A stretch of DNA of 64,000 nt from Leptolyngbya ohadii IS1 (GTDB lineage Bacteria; Cyanobacteriota; Cyanobacteriia; Elainellales; Elainellaceae): positions 989,501 through 1,053,500 of the forward strand of contig NZ_NKFP01000001.1 in assembly GCF_002215035.1 (NCBI RefSeq), written 5' to 3'. The stretch's first letter is position 1; each line of letters begins with the position of its first letter. The position numbers and the translations under genes were made by a program. The notes beneath the pieces were generated by a model that ran no database searches, had not been told where the DNA came from, and saw only the letters and a program-made list of their open reading frames with translations. Positions 16,753 to 25,598 of this stretch are shown piece after piece.

Positions 16753-19700
16753 CCATTCTTAAATCGATCGAACAACCCCTGCCGGGAGAATGGGTGATTG
16801 GGGTACAGCCGGAAATTCGGCGGGAAGTGGAGGTACGCTGGCAGCGTCGGCTCAACTTTTACACCACCCGTGCCCTTAGCGATCGTGCCCTTGCGATCGA
16901 GCAGCAGGAACGGGCTGGACGGTTGACCACCCAGGGACAAATCTACTCCCCCGGTGTGGTGGAGGGTCTGGAGGTGGGTCTGGAACCCTCTGCCTCGACG
17001 GTATCGCAACTCTCGATCGGGGCAGGTATGGGGCTATCAGCCAGCGGCGAGATTGTGGTTTTGCCTACTGCCCAGGCTATTCCGGTGCAGGAATTGCGGG
17101 TTTATGCGCCAGCGGAACTGCTGCGACCAGGCGTGCCCTTTTCCAGTGCCCAGGTGGCGGTGGGCGGCGGATTTTTCACCGGAGCCAGTTCCCTCAACGT
17201 CAACTTCGGCGATACCTTGTTTGCCTATGTCTATCTCGACCCGGCTCAGCCTCCGGAGGAACTGGAGATTACCTGGATTTTGACGGACACTCGCATCCGG
17301 CGAGCTTACTGGCGTAAACCCGATCGCCGCATTTCCAATAGTTTTGCTGCCCATCGCTACCGGGGAGATTTGCCTCCGGCGGGACAATGGGTGCGGCTGG
17401 AGGTTCCGGCATCCGATCTGGAATTGGGAGATGTCCCGATCTACGGCTTGAACCTGAGCGGGGGGCGGGTTGCCTGGGGACCTGTGGGCAAAGCGGGAGA
17501 AAGCGATACGCTGTGGGTAAACGGAGACCTTCCGCCAGGGGCAAATCCGGGGAGTTCGTCCTGGAACTGGCAACCCGCTGCCTCTCCCTTTCCCACTGCC
17601 CCCCTGCCCTTTACAGAATCCCTGGACGAAACGGAGTTCACGCCATCAACGGACTCGACCGTGCGGCTGCTGGGCGGTTCCCTCAGGCAACTGATTGGCT
17701 CCGGGGCGGCGGCTCGCTTTCCGAAAGCAGCCGTTTTGGTGTTGCAGCCTGTCGTTGCCGAGGAGGTCGGCGATCTCGACCCCACTGACTCCTGCGAGCG
17801 GGATTTGCAGAACGATGCCTTCGAGAACTGGCAGACGATCGACGGTTGCCGTCCCCTGCTGTATCTCTGGGATACGGAAATCTTGGGCGAAATTCCGGCG
17901 GGCGATCGCTGGCGAAATCGGCTGGCTTACGCAATTTTTAGCCAGGAAAAGGGCAATGATATCAATCAGCTTTTGCCCTGGGAACAAGTGGGAGTGCCGA
18001 TCGCCCTGATTGGGTTTGACAACGACTGGAAGCCGCTGTTTGCCGATCGCTATGCCGTAGTTCGCACGGGGGGTAAACCAAAACGCCGCAGTCAGCTCGT
18101 CTCGAATTCCGGCACCCCTTTTCTGTGGCAGGCTCGCATCCAGCAGTTTGCGGAACAGGTGGCAGCGATCGATCTATCCGCCGTTTCCGCCGCTCAGCTT
18201 TCCCAGTTCTTTTTGTTTTTGCCTCCCGTGGGGCTATTGCCCAAAACAGCGCTGGACTTTGAGGCGCAACGCAGCGATTTCTTCCCCAGTTCCTACAGCA
18301 TTACCGCCCTGCCGATTCCGCTGGAGCAGCTCGATGGAGTCATTCAGGAGTCGGCTTCCCTCGTGCCATTTGATCTGTCAAATCCCGATCAGGTTCAGGT
18401 TCTCGTGCCCGTGCCCCAGGTCTGGTATGAACCGGAAATGCTGGAAACAGAGCAGGAAAATCCAGTTTTTCAGCAGGCGATCAACCAGTTTCAGACCTTG
18501 CTGCTGAACGAATTACATCGACGGGAAATTGTGCGGCGGCGATCGGAGCGAATTATCCAGGGCATTACCGGACAGCGATCGGAACAGCCTGCCCCCCAGA
18601 TCGATCGGTTTCGTCGGCTGATTTTGCAGAATCCACCCCCAGCTTCCCCGATCCTGCAAATGTCCGCAGCGGCAGACCTTCATCAACTAGCGTTCACCAA
18701 TGCCGCCACACCCCTGATCGTGAATCCGGGCGATCGGCTCATTGCCTATGTTTACCTGGATGCAAATAGCCTGCCGCAGCAGATCATGGTGCAGTGGTGG
18801 GCAAAACCTGCCGCCCTGGGCGATACCAGCTCCCCTACCTTTGAACACCGTGCCTATTGGGGCGCAGATTTGATTAATCAGGGAACCGCCAATACTGCCA
18901 GTCGCTTTCGTGTTGGGAATGTGCCAGGAGCGGGCTGGACACGCCTAGAAGTTCCTGCGGCATCCGTTGGGCTGGAAAATTATGCGGTTACGGGAATGGC
19001 GTTTAGCCTGGTGGGCGGCGGGGCAAGCTGGGCATACATTGGGAAAGCCACTCAAAATAGGGATCTGGTGTGGTTTAGCGATGGCTTACCCGCTGCGGCA
19101 GTACCTACAAGTGTTAACGATCGCTGGACTTGGGTAGACACAGATGCTCAGCTCGCCGATCGGGAAGCTGCCTATCAGACCCGCATCCTCAACAACATCA
19201 GCGTGGTTGAACCGCTAGAATCCCTTAAGAATCAGCTGCTGCAACAGCGGCTCATCACCGATACTGAACTGCCGGAGCTGGATAAACGAGGGCTGAGGGG
19301 ATTCATCGACTTCCTGGGCGATCGCATCAGCAAAGCCAATAACAAAATCGAGTTTGGCTACGCCCGCCTGCGATCGGATATCTACCGCATCAATCAATTC
19401 CTGACCGGAAATGATATTGCCACCCGCCTGGGACCTAAAACCTCGGTGGCAGGCACGATGAATATTGCAAAAGCGAATGACATTGTGCGGGGGAAGGTAT
19501 TTACCTTCGTGGATGAGGCAGTTAAAACCGTTCCAAACAATATCAGGCTGGCGCGGCTGTACGATCGCCAATTTCAATATTTGGGCGAGCAAACCCAAAT
19601 CCCATTTGAGCAATTGAATCAGTTCAAGCAGGATCTAGCTGTCAAGGAAGGCATTGATCTGAGTGTGCTGAGTGGTGGACAAATCCCAGGCGGGCAAATC

Positions 19701-21584
19701 CCAGGCGGACAAATCCCGGGCGGACAGATCCCAGGCGGACAAATTCCGGGTGGACAAATTCCGGGCGGACAAATCCCAGGCGTCGTCCAGCTCCCCGGTG
19801 GGATCATCGATGCACAAATTCCGGGCGGCATTATTAGCGGTGCCCTGACTCCCGAACTGCTGCAAGGGATTCCGATCGGCAGAGCGGCTGAATCCCCAAC
19901 TTTTCGTGCCGCGTCGCAAAGCTTCACCGCCGATGCTTTTGCTGCTGCTGCCACTTCGCCTCCCAAAGCGTCCGAATTCTCTGTCCGATTGCAGGATTCC
20001 AAAGCGATCGAAGCCAGAAACTTTGCCGTAGTCAGTAAATATGACATCCTTAAGGGCTTGACGGAATTAGAGGGATTTGGCGACATCGATGTTCCTGCGC
20101 TGGATGCAACGAAGAAGCTTCAGGACATTAATTCTGGAATTTTAGAAGGCATTCTCAAGAATGATTACGATAGCGTTCCCAAAGATACGGACGAAGGAGG
20201 TTTTTTTGCTGCCAGCATCGCTGCGCTAGATAACCTGTCCCTCACCCTCGACTTTGTGGGCGATCGGATCAAGAAATATCAGCAGGCGATCGCCCTATGC
20301 CAGCAAACCCTGAGCAAACTAGAAGATCTTGCCCTGACCATTGCCCGCAGACTCACCCAGATTCAGGATCAGCTAACCGAAACTGAACAGGATTTATCGG
20401 TAGCCCGCGCTTTACTGCAAGAGGAGCAGGCACGGGTTCAGCAAATCAATCAGCGACGGTGCAGCATCCTGGATGAGTACGTGACCTTTCTGGCGTTTTG
20501 TCGTCCGCGTTTGGGCGATCGGCTGGTGAATGTGGCGTCCCGTCCCCTCGATCCGGCTTACCTTTCGGTGGAAGATGGACTTCCCGCCTGTTCGCTGCGC
20601 CAGGTTAAAGCTCCCGACGATCTGCGTCGCCTGTTCGATATGCTGCGCGATGCGCCCGTGAAGTGGTTTACGTCGATTCCGCCCATCCTCAATGGACTGG
20701 ATCGGTTAGACATTCTCTATACCACTATCGAGGTTGCTAAACAGCGAGCCATGCTGCAATACGCCGTTACCGCACCCAAAACAACCGTCTCTCCCGGATT
20801 TTTATCAGAGCCGCTGAACCAGGTATTTACGGCACAGCAGCAAACAATCGCCCAATACCGTACCCAGGCAGCCCAGCTTGATCTGAGCGTTTTCACCGGA
20901 CGCCCCTGGAAGGAATCGCGCGATCGGGCGAAGGATGTGCTTTCCCTGGGGGATTTGCTGGATGCCAAGCATGGACGCAGTGCCGTAGTGCAGCAAACCG
21001 CGCAGCTTTTAGAGAATATTGCCAGCGTAGCAACCTGTCTCTACGGGCAATTTGGGCAGGTGTCACCGGATCTGCGGCTGGAATGGGTGGAACGCTACAG
21101 CCAGTATGATGCCCCCATTGATCTGCGCGTTCTGGCAAACCTCTCCCGCTGGAATGAAGTCGATCGCCTGATCCGACGGGAAATGCAGAACCAGGTGAAC
21201 TGGCTGTATCAGCAAATTGACACGCAGCAAAGCGATGCCCTGAACTGGATGAACAACCTCGTTCGGGTCTGTCTGCTGCTGGCAAGCCATGCCCCGGTCA
21301 ACCGTCTGATTGCGGGACAACTGGCAGAGGCAACCACCGTCCGACCGGGAGGACAGGTCAAAATTACGATCGATCCCAATACCGTCCGGGTTGGAATGCA
21401 GGTGTTGCTCTATCAGGGGATTAATGTCGTCGCGCAAGCTGTCGTGGAAGACTTAGCTGTTAACCAGGTCGCTGCCCGTGTTACGAAATCCACAGCTTCC
21501 AGCATTCTCCTGGCACAGGGAACCCAGGTGCAATTTACCGATTTGCAGGTTTTGAATTCACAGGCTCGAAATCTACAGTTTTGA
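16749..21584 (+). CDS. Giant fibre-like CIS protein, 1611 residues, with two binding-like domains and a GGQIP repeat
   Basis: The N-terminus repeats the module of the two genes upstream (LNFYTTRALSDRALAIEQQE, GVVEGLEVGLEP). Two copies of one beta-sandwich-like domain lie at about residues 152-275 and 655-795; both carry FAYVYLD or IAYVYLD, a HRAYW-type motif, WxRLEVPAS and GKA. This pattern resembles domains seen in planctomycete DUF1553-type proteins, where a ligand-binding role is suspected. Residues 977-1011 are seven GGQIP units. Residues about 1169-1254 are a long coiled coil rich in Gln and Leu. The protein probably forms a long outward appendage for target recognition or membrane attachment. 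No enzyme motif is seen. Confidence 0.72.
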   Translation: MTILKSIEQPLPGEWVIGVQPEIRREVEVRWQRRLNFYTTRALSDRALAIEQQERAGRLTTQGQIYSPGVVEGLEVGLEPSASTVSQLSIGAGMGLSASGEIVVLPTAQAIPVQELRVYAPAELLRPGVPFSSAQVAVGGGFFTGASSLNVNFGDTLFAYVYLDPAQPPEELEITWILTDTRIRRAYWRKPDRRISNSFAAHRYRGDLPPAGQWVRLEVPASDLELGDVPIYGLNLSGGRVAWGPVGKAGESDTLWVNGDLPPGANPGSSSWNWQPAASPFPTAPLPFTESLDETEFTPSTDSTVRLLGGSLRQLIGSGAAARFPKAAVLVLQPVVAEEVGDLDPTDSCERDLQNDAFENWQTIDGCRPLLYLWDTEILGEIPAGDRWRNRLAYAIFSQEKGNDINQLLPWEQVGVPIALIGFDNDWKPLFADRYAVVRTGGKPKRRSQLVSNSGTPFLWQARIQQFAEQVAAIDLSAVSAAQLSQFFLFLPPVGLLPKTALDFEAQRSDFFPSSYSITALPIPLEQLDGVIQESASLVPFDLSNPDQVQVLVPVPQVWYEPEMLETEQENPVFQQAINQFQTLLLNELHRREIVRRRSERIIQGITGQRSEQPAPQIDRFRRLILQNPPPASPILQMSAAADLHQLAFTNAATPLIVNPGDRLIAYVYLDANSLPQQIMVQWWAKPAALGDTSSPTFEHRAYWGADLINQGTANTASRFRVGNVPGAGWTRLEVPAASVGLENYAVTGMAFSLVGGGASWAYIGKATQNRDLVWFSDGLPAAAVPTSVNDRWTWVDTDAQLADREAAYQTRILNNISVVEPLESLKNQLLQQRLITDTELPELDKRGLRGFIDFLGDRISKANNKIEFGYARLRSDIYRINQFLTGNDIATRLGPKTSVAGTMNIAKANDIVRGKVFTFVDEAVKTVPNNIRLARLYDRQFQYLGEQTQIPFEQLNQFKQDLAVKEGIDLSVLSGGQIPGGQIPGGQIPGGQIPGGQIPGGQIPGGQIPGVVQLPGGIIDAQIPGGIISGALTPELLQGIPIGRAAESPTFRAASQSFTADAFAAAATSPPKASEFSVRLQDSKAIEARNFAVVSKYDILKGLTELEGFGDIDVPALDATKKLQDINSGILEGILKNDYDSVPKDTDEGGFFAASIAALDNLSLTLDFVGDRIKKYQQAIALCQQTLSKLEDLALTIARRLTQIQDQLTETEQDLSVARALLQEEQARVQQINQRRCSILDEYVTFLAFCRPRLGDRLVNVASRPLDPAYLSVEDGLPACSLRQVKAPDDLRRLFDMLRDAPVKWFTSIPPILNGLDRLDILYTTIEVAKQRAMLQYAVTAPKTTVSPGFLSEPLNQVFTAQQQTIAQYRTQAAQLDLSVFTGRPWKESRDRAKDVLSLGDLLDAKHGRSAVVQQTAQLLENIASVATCLYGQFGQVSPDLRLEWVERYSQYDAPIDLRVLANLSRWNEVDRLIRREMQNQVNWLYQQIDTQQSDALNWMNNLVRVCLLLASHAPVNRLIAGQLAEATTVRPGGQVKITIDPNTVRVGMQVLLYQGINVVAQAVVEDLAVNQVAARVTKSTASSILLAQGTQVQFTDLQVLNSQARNLQF
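19677..19781 (+). repeat. Seven tandem 15-bp coding repeats (GGQIP)
   Basis: Seven near-identical copies of GGACAAATCCCAGGC lie in frame and encode GGQIP; the units differ only at third or synonymous positions. A looser pair, LPGGIIDAQIPGG, follows. The copies are similar enough for recombination or slippage to change the count without breaking the frame. Confidence 0.92.
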
Positions 21585-21615
21585 TTTCACAGTTTTGATT
21601 TCACAGTTTTGATTT
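21571..21615 (+). repeat. Three tandem 14-bp repeats over a stop codon
   Basis: ACAGTTTTGATTTC occurs three times (the last slightly cut). The first copy contains the stop codon of the giant fibre gene. The repeat fills the gap before the GAGGCG ribosome-binding region of the tape-measure gene. Confidence 0.85.
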
Positions 21616-21629
21616 GAGGCGATGTAAGC

Positions 21630-23609
21630 ATGACCCGCTCACGCCACGTTCGTACCGTTCATCTGACGGCTCCCAGTGAAGCCTTAGTGCGTCGTGGGGC
21701 AATTTTGCTGGAAGATGCCCTGCATACCGCCTCTATGCCAGAAGAAGGGGGTGGGCGGGTGTTTGTTGTGCGATCGCTCCAGGTGGGCAACATTCACAGC
21801 CATCAAAGTTCAGCTAGCTTATCGCTAATGATCGAACAGCGGCTCCAGCAGCTTCGCAGTCTTGCCGTTCATGGCTCTGATCCAAATGCACGTTACCATC
21901 CTGCTGTCTATTTTGATGACGAGATTGAACCCTACGCCGTTCTGATGATGCGCCTGCTGCACAACCAACCCGCAACCGAATGGTTCTGGCGATCGCTGAT
22001 TCCAGAATGGCAGTCCACCCAACCCCGCAGTCTTGCCCTCAGAAATCTGCTGCACCATGTTTCCCATACGGCAAATGGGATCGTCACGATCGCCCTGCTG
22101 CTTCAGGAAATCCACACCCATCATTCCCTGGCGGCTTTGCTTCCAGTTCTCCAGGAACAGGATGGGGTGATGCTGCTGCGGCAGTGCGGTTGGCTGAACC
22201 CGAATAGGGTTTCCTCAATTCATCCGAATTCGCCAGTCCTCTCCGATCGTTCCAGTACCGAAACCATTGCTCTGCCTGCAACCTGGAAAGCAATCCTGCG
22301 TGAGTGGGTCATTCGCTGGGGCGTAGAGGATGCCCGTTCCGTCTGGCTCACCGCAATGGCACTGGTCGCAGAAAAACCCGCCCGTCTGCTCGACCCCCAT
22401 CTGATGCCGAGAATCCAGTCCCTTCTGCAACAGGTGCAGCCCCAGCGATCGAATGCAGCAGCCTATTTTGAGAAGACGATCGCCTCAGAGATCCAGCCTA
22501 ACTACCCTTTAGAAAGCCCGGACTCCCAACGTCAAACGGGTCTGCTTCCTTTCAACACTCCAGTTTCCGAGGCTGACCTCAGCATTTCCTCCAAACCCGA
22601 TTTGGCTTTACCGCAAAGAGACGATCGCAGAGTGACGATACCTGAAATTACAGAAGATTCCACCGGGGCAGAAAACTTACCTAATGCTCATCGGTTGGCG
22701 CATCACGAGACGAATTCTGTTTCCATCACCCAAAACGTTCATCCGTCGATCGATTCTCTGTCAAATTCCGATTCTTTTAGCGCAGAAACGCCCCAACTTA
22801 CTGCCTATGCAGGGCTATTTTTCCTGCTGCCCCTGATGATGCGCCTGGGGATTTCGGACTTTCTTGCTGCCTATCCCGAATGGATTGAGTTCGATTTGCC
22901 CGCCTGCCTACTGCGATATATTAGCGATCGTCTTTCAATCTCATCCCTCGATCCGGTAGTCAAGGCTTTACCAGAAATAGCACCATCTAATCTCTTATTT
23001 CATTCTCCAAATAATTCCCCGCCGATTTCCCTATCTCTTTCTCTACCTATCTTTCCGCCTAATTCTCAAACCAACTCTCCATTTTTCTTCCAAAATCATT
23101 CCCAGCATCATTCCCAGCATCATTCCCAAATCAATTCCCCACCCCATTCCTTCATCGCTCCCCGTTCCTGGTGGAGTCTTGCCGCTCCGCCCTGGATCAT
23201 TCGTCGGTCTGCTGATACTCACGCATCAATCCCTCAGACCCTATGGGACAGCACGGGACGCTTTCCCCTTGCTCTCTGGCACGACGAATTCCCCGAAACG
23301 CTGCGTGAAACCCTGGATGAACCACTCATTCAATCGGAATCCTGGCTGGCTCCCCTCTCCGATCGGGAAATTCTTTTGCGATCGTGGTTGACTGCCATGC
23401 GCCGCTGGTGTCGCCGCTACGCTCAGATGGGCTTCCGTTCGCTGATTTGCCGTCCCGGTCGCGTTATATCAACCCGCACTCATATTGATGTCCTGTTCCA
23501 TCACAATCAGGCAGACCTGCGCCTCCGAAAAGCCGGACTCGATCTTGATCCGGGCTGGTTGCCCTGGTTTGGTCGCGTTGTCCTATTCCATTACCTGAAT
23601 GGAGAGTAG
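21630..23609 (+). CDS. CIS tape measure protein
   Basis: A 659-residue protein recognised at both ends. The N-terminal third holds the family opening (HVRTVHLTAPSEALVRRGAI). The C-terminal half holds AYAGLFFLLPLMMRLGI and the family-defining close, RTHIDVLFHHNQADLRL then AGLDLDPGWLPWFGRVVLF. These mark the contractile injection system tape-measure family, which sets sheath and tube length. Between the two is a long polar linker with a repeated HHSQ stretch (23097-23140), a likely length-variable segment. The gene precedes the ATPase by 4 bp, the usual pairing in CIS loci. Confidence 0.88.
   Translation: MTRSRHVRTVHLTAPSEALVRRGAILLEDALHTASMPEEGGGRVFVVRSLQVGNIHSHQSSASLSLMIEQRLQQLRSLAVHGSDPNARYHPAVYFDDEIEPYAVLMMRLLHNQPATEWFWRSLIPEWQSTQPRSLALRNLLHHVSHTANGIVTIALLLQEIHTHHSLAALLPVLQEQDGVMLLRQCGWLNPNRVSSIHPNSPVLSDRSSTETIALPATWKAILREWVIRWGVEDARSVWLTAMALVAEKPARLLDPHLMPRIQSLLQQVQPQRSNAAAYFEKTIASEIQPNYPLESPDSQRQTGLLPFNTPVSEADLSISSKPDLALPQRDDRRVTIPEITEDSTGAENLPNAHRLAHHETNSVSITQNVHPSIDSLSNSDSFSAETPQLTAYAGLFFLLPLMMRLGISDFLAAYPEWIEFDLPACLLRYISDRLSISSLDPVVKALPEIAPSNLLFHSPNNSPPISLSLSLPIFPPNSQTNSPFFFQNHSQHHSQHHSQINSPPHSFIAPRSWWSLAAPPWIIRRSADTHASIPQTLWDSTGRFPLALWHDEFPETLRETLDEPLIQSESWLAPLSDREILLRSWLTAMRRWCRRYAQMGFRSLICRPGRVISTRTHIDVLFHHNQADLRLRKAGLDLDPGWLPWFGRVVLFHYLNGE
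23097..23136 (+). repeat. In-frame 12-bp repeat in the tape-measure gene
   Basis: CATTCCCAGCAT-type units repeat three times and encode HHSQHHSQHHSQ. Changes in copy number keep the frame and would lengthen the protein by four residues per unit, in the protein that sets particle length. Confidence 0.85.
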
Positions 23610-23613
23610 ACCC

Positions 23614-25560
23614 ATGCCTCCCCAAAGCTGCCTCCGTACCTTTGCCCTGGCGGCGATCGCTGCCCAGCTTCCCACCCCGATCGACGACATGCCCGAACTG
23701 CAATTCCTGCATTCCCATCTGGATTGCCTGCAAACGATCGATCTGGCACTCGCCGATTCCGTGAACTGGCAAGAGATCATTTGGCAGTACATTCACCATC
23801 CGCTGGAGATCGATCTGCCCCTGCTGTCTCTGGTAAAGCCCCTGCAACTCAACGCTCTGGAACTGCTGACGATCGCGCTTGCAATGGCAGTCGAGGAGGA
23901 GGTCATTGTAGGGCGGGCGCTGGCAAGGCTTCAGGCTCCTGTGGGTGGCTCCCGTCCAACCCTGAGTCTGATCACAGCGGCGTTTAGCAGTGCGGTTCCC
24001 CAGAATACTCACCCGCTCCATTTGCTGCTGACCGGATCTGCTGTCCAGAGCGGTTTGCTCACCCTCTCCCAAAATCCAGCCCCCCTGCCCGAACGGGTCG
24101 TGAGTTTGCCCCTCCCCCTCTATCTCGCCCTCAATGGACAGGACAGCACCTACCCCGGTATGGCGATCGGGCTGGCGGATGAGGCAATTCCGCTGCCCAA
24201 CTCGATCCTTGGCGAAGCCCAACGGCAGGCGATCGGCTTACAATCCACCCTGCAACAGGGGCTGGTCATTCGCACAGGAGCAATCGCAGAAGGAAAATCC
24301 GTCGCAGAGGCGATCGCTCAGATGATGCAGTGCCGTCCCCTCTTTATCGAAACGGACGATATTTCCAGCCTTGCCCCCCTCCTGCTGCTGCGGAAACTGC
24401 TGCCCGTCTTTTCCCTCGATCTGTCGCCGGGAGAGCGGAAACTGCTGCCTGCCATCCCGTTCTACCGTGGGGCAGTGCTGGTGCTGTGTGGTCCCGATGG
24501 CACGGTGGAAACCCTGGGAACCACCCTCAACTGGTCATTGCCCGTTCCTTCCCGCACCGAAAGAGAACAGCTCTGGCAGCAGGCGATCGGCAATGCAGAT
24601 GCAGCAGCAGAGCTAGCCCGCAATCATCGCCACGGCAGCGGACGAATCGCCTCTCTGGGCAAACTTTCCCGCGTTTACAGTCACCTCGCCGATCGTCCCC
24701 AGCCTGACCTGATAGATGTTATTACCGCCTCTCGATCGATTGGCAGTGGCGGACTGGATGCCCTGGCACAACCGCTGCGCGACGAAATTCCCGATGAGAC
24801 GCTCGTGATGCCCCCCACCCTGCAACGGGAGCTAAACACGCTGCTCCAGAGATGTCTCGCGAGAGATCGGCTGGTAGACGGGCTGGGAGTCTCTGCTGCC
24901 ACACGCTACTATCCGGGAGTGAGGGCACTGTTTGTCGGACCTTCGGGAACGGGCAAAACCCTGGCGGCGAGCTGGCTTGCCACAAAGCTGGGCATTCCCC
25001 TATTTCGCGTCGATCTATCCGCCGTTACCAGTAAATACATTGGCGAAACCGAAAAAAATCTCGCTCAACTGCTGGCACGGGCAGAGCAGGCAGAGGTGAT
25101 TCTCCTGTTTGACGAAGCCGATTCCACCTTTGGTAAACGCACCGATGTTAAAGACTCCAACGATCGCTTTGCCAACGCGCAAACTAACTATCTTCTACAA
25201 CGCATCGAATCCTTCGACGGCATTACTATCCTGACCAGCAACAGCCGCAACCGCCTCGACTCCGCCTTTTCCCGACGGCTGGATGTGATTATCGACTTTC
25301 CCCTGCCCGGACTGGACGAACGGCGATCGCTCTGGCTATCCCATCTGGGCAGCGACCATCAACTGGCAGCAGATCAGATCAATCAACTTGCTGCTACGGC
25401 TGATCTGGGGGGCGGACACATTCGCAATGTCGTTTTAGCTGCCGCTGTCTTAGCACAGTCTGAAAATCGATCGATCGCTTTCTCGGATGTGGTGCAAGGG
25501 CTAGCCGGGGAATATCGCAAACTGGGGCGGCAATCGCCCACTGAGTTAAAAGTTGGCTAG
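23614..25560 (+). CDS. CIS AAA+ ATPase (Afp15/Pvc15 type)
   Basis: A 648-residue ATPase started at the ATG at 23614, eight bases after GGAGAG; an upstream in-frame start lacks this site. The N-terminal 430 residues carry an older, apparently degenerate ATPase-like half. The AAA+ core begins near residue 435: Walker A GPSGTGKT at 442-449, Walker [10 protein letters not shown] at about 495-503, and a sensor/arginine region with [18 protein letters not shown]. Such ATPases are found beside tape-measure and cargo genes in eCIS loci and help load effectors or assemble the particle. The cargo gene begins 38 bp downstream. Confidence 0.92.
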   Translation: MPPQSCLRTFALAAIAAQLPTPIDDMPELQFLHSHLDCLQTIDLALADSVNWQEIIWQYIHHPLEIDLPLLSLVKPLQLNALELLTIALAMAVEEEVIVGRALARLQAPVGGSRPTLSLITAAFSSAVPQNTHPLHLLLTGSAVQSGLLTLSQNPAPLPERVVSLPLPLYLALNGQDSTYPGMAIGLADEAIPLPNSILGEAQRQAIGLQSTLQQGLVIRTGAIAEGKSVAEAIAQMMQCRPLFIETDDISSLAPLLLLRKLLPVFSLDLSPGERKLLPAIPFYRGAVLVLCGPDGTVETLGTTLNWSLPVPSRTEREQLWQQAIGNADAAAELARNHRHGSGRIASLGKLSRVYSHLADRPQPDLIDVITASRSIGSGGLDALAQPLRDEIPDETLVMPPTLQRELNTLLQRCLARDRLVDGLGVSAATRYYPGVRALFVGPSGTGKTLAASWLATKLGIPLFRVDLSAVTSKYIGETEKNLAQLLARAEQAEVILLFDEADSTFGKRTDVKDSNDRFANAQTNYLLQRIESFDGITILTSNSRNRLDSAFSRRLDVIIDFPLPGLDERRSLWLSHLGSDHQLAADQINQLAATADLGGGHIRNVVLAAAVLAQSENRSIAFSDVVQGLAGEYRKLGRQSPTELKVG

Positions 25561-25598
25561 CTGTAACCTTTCTCGATCGTCCCCTACCCCTCCCTCCT

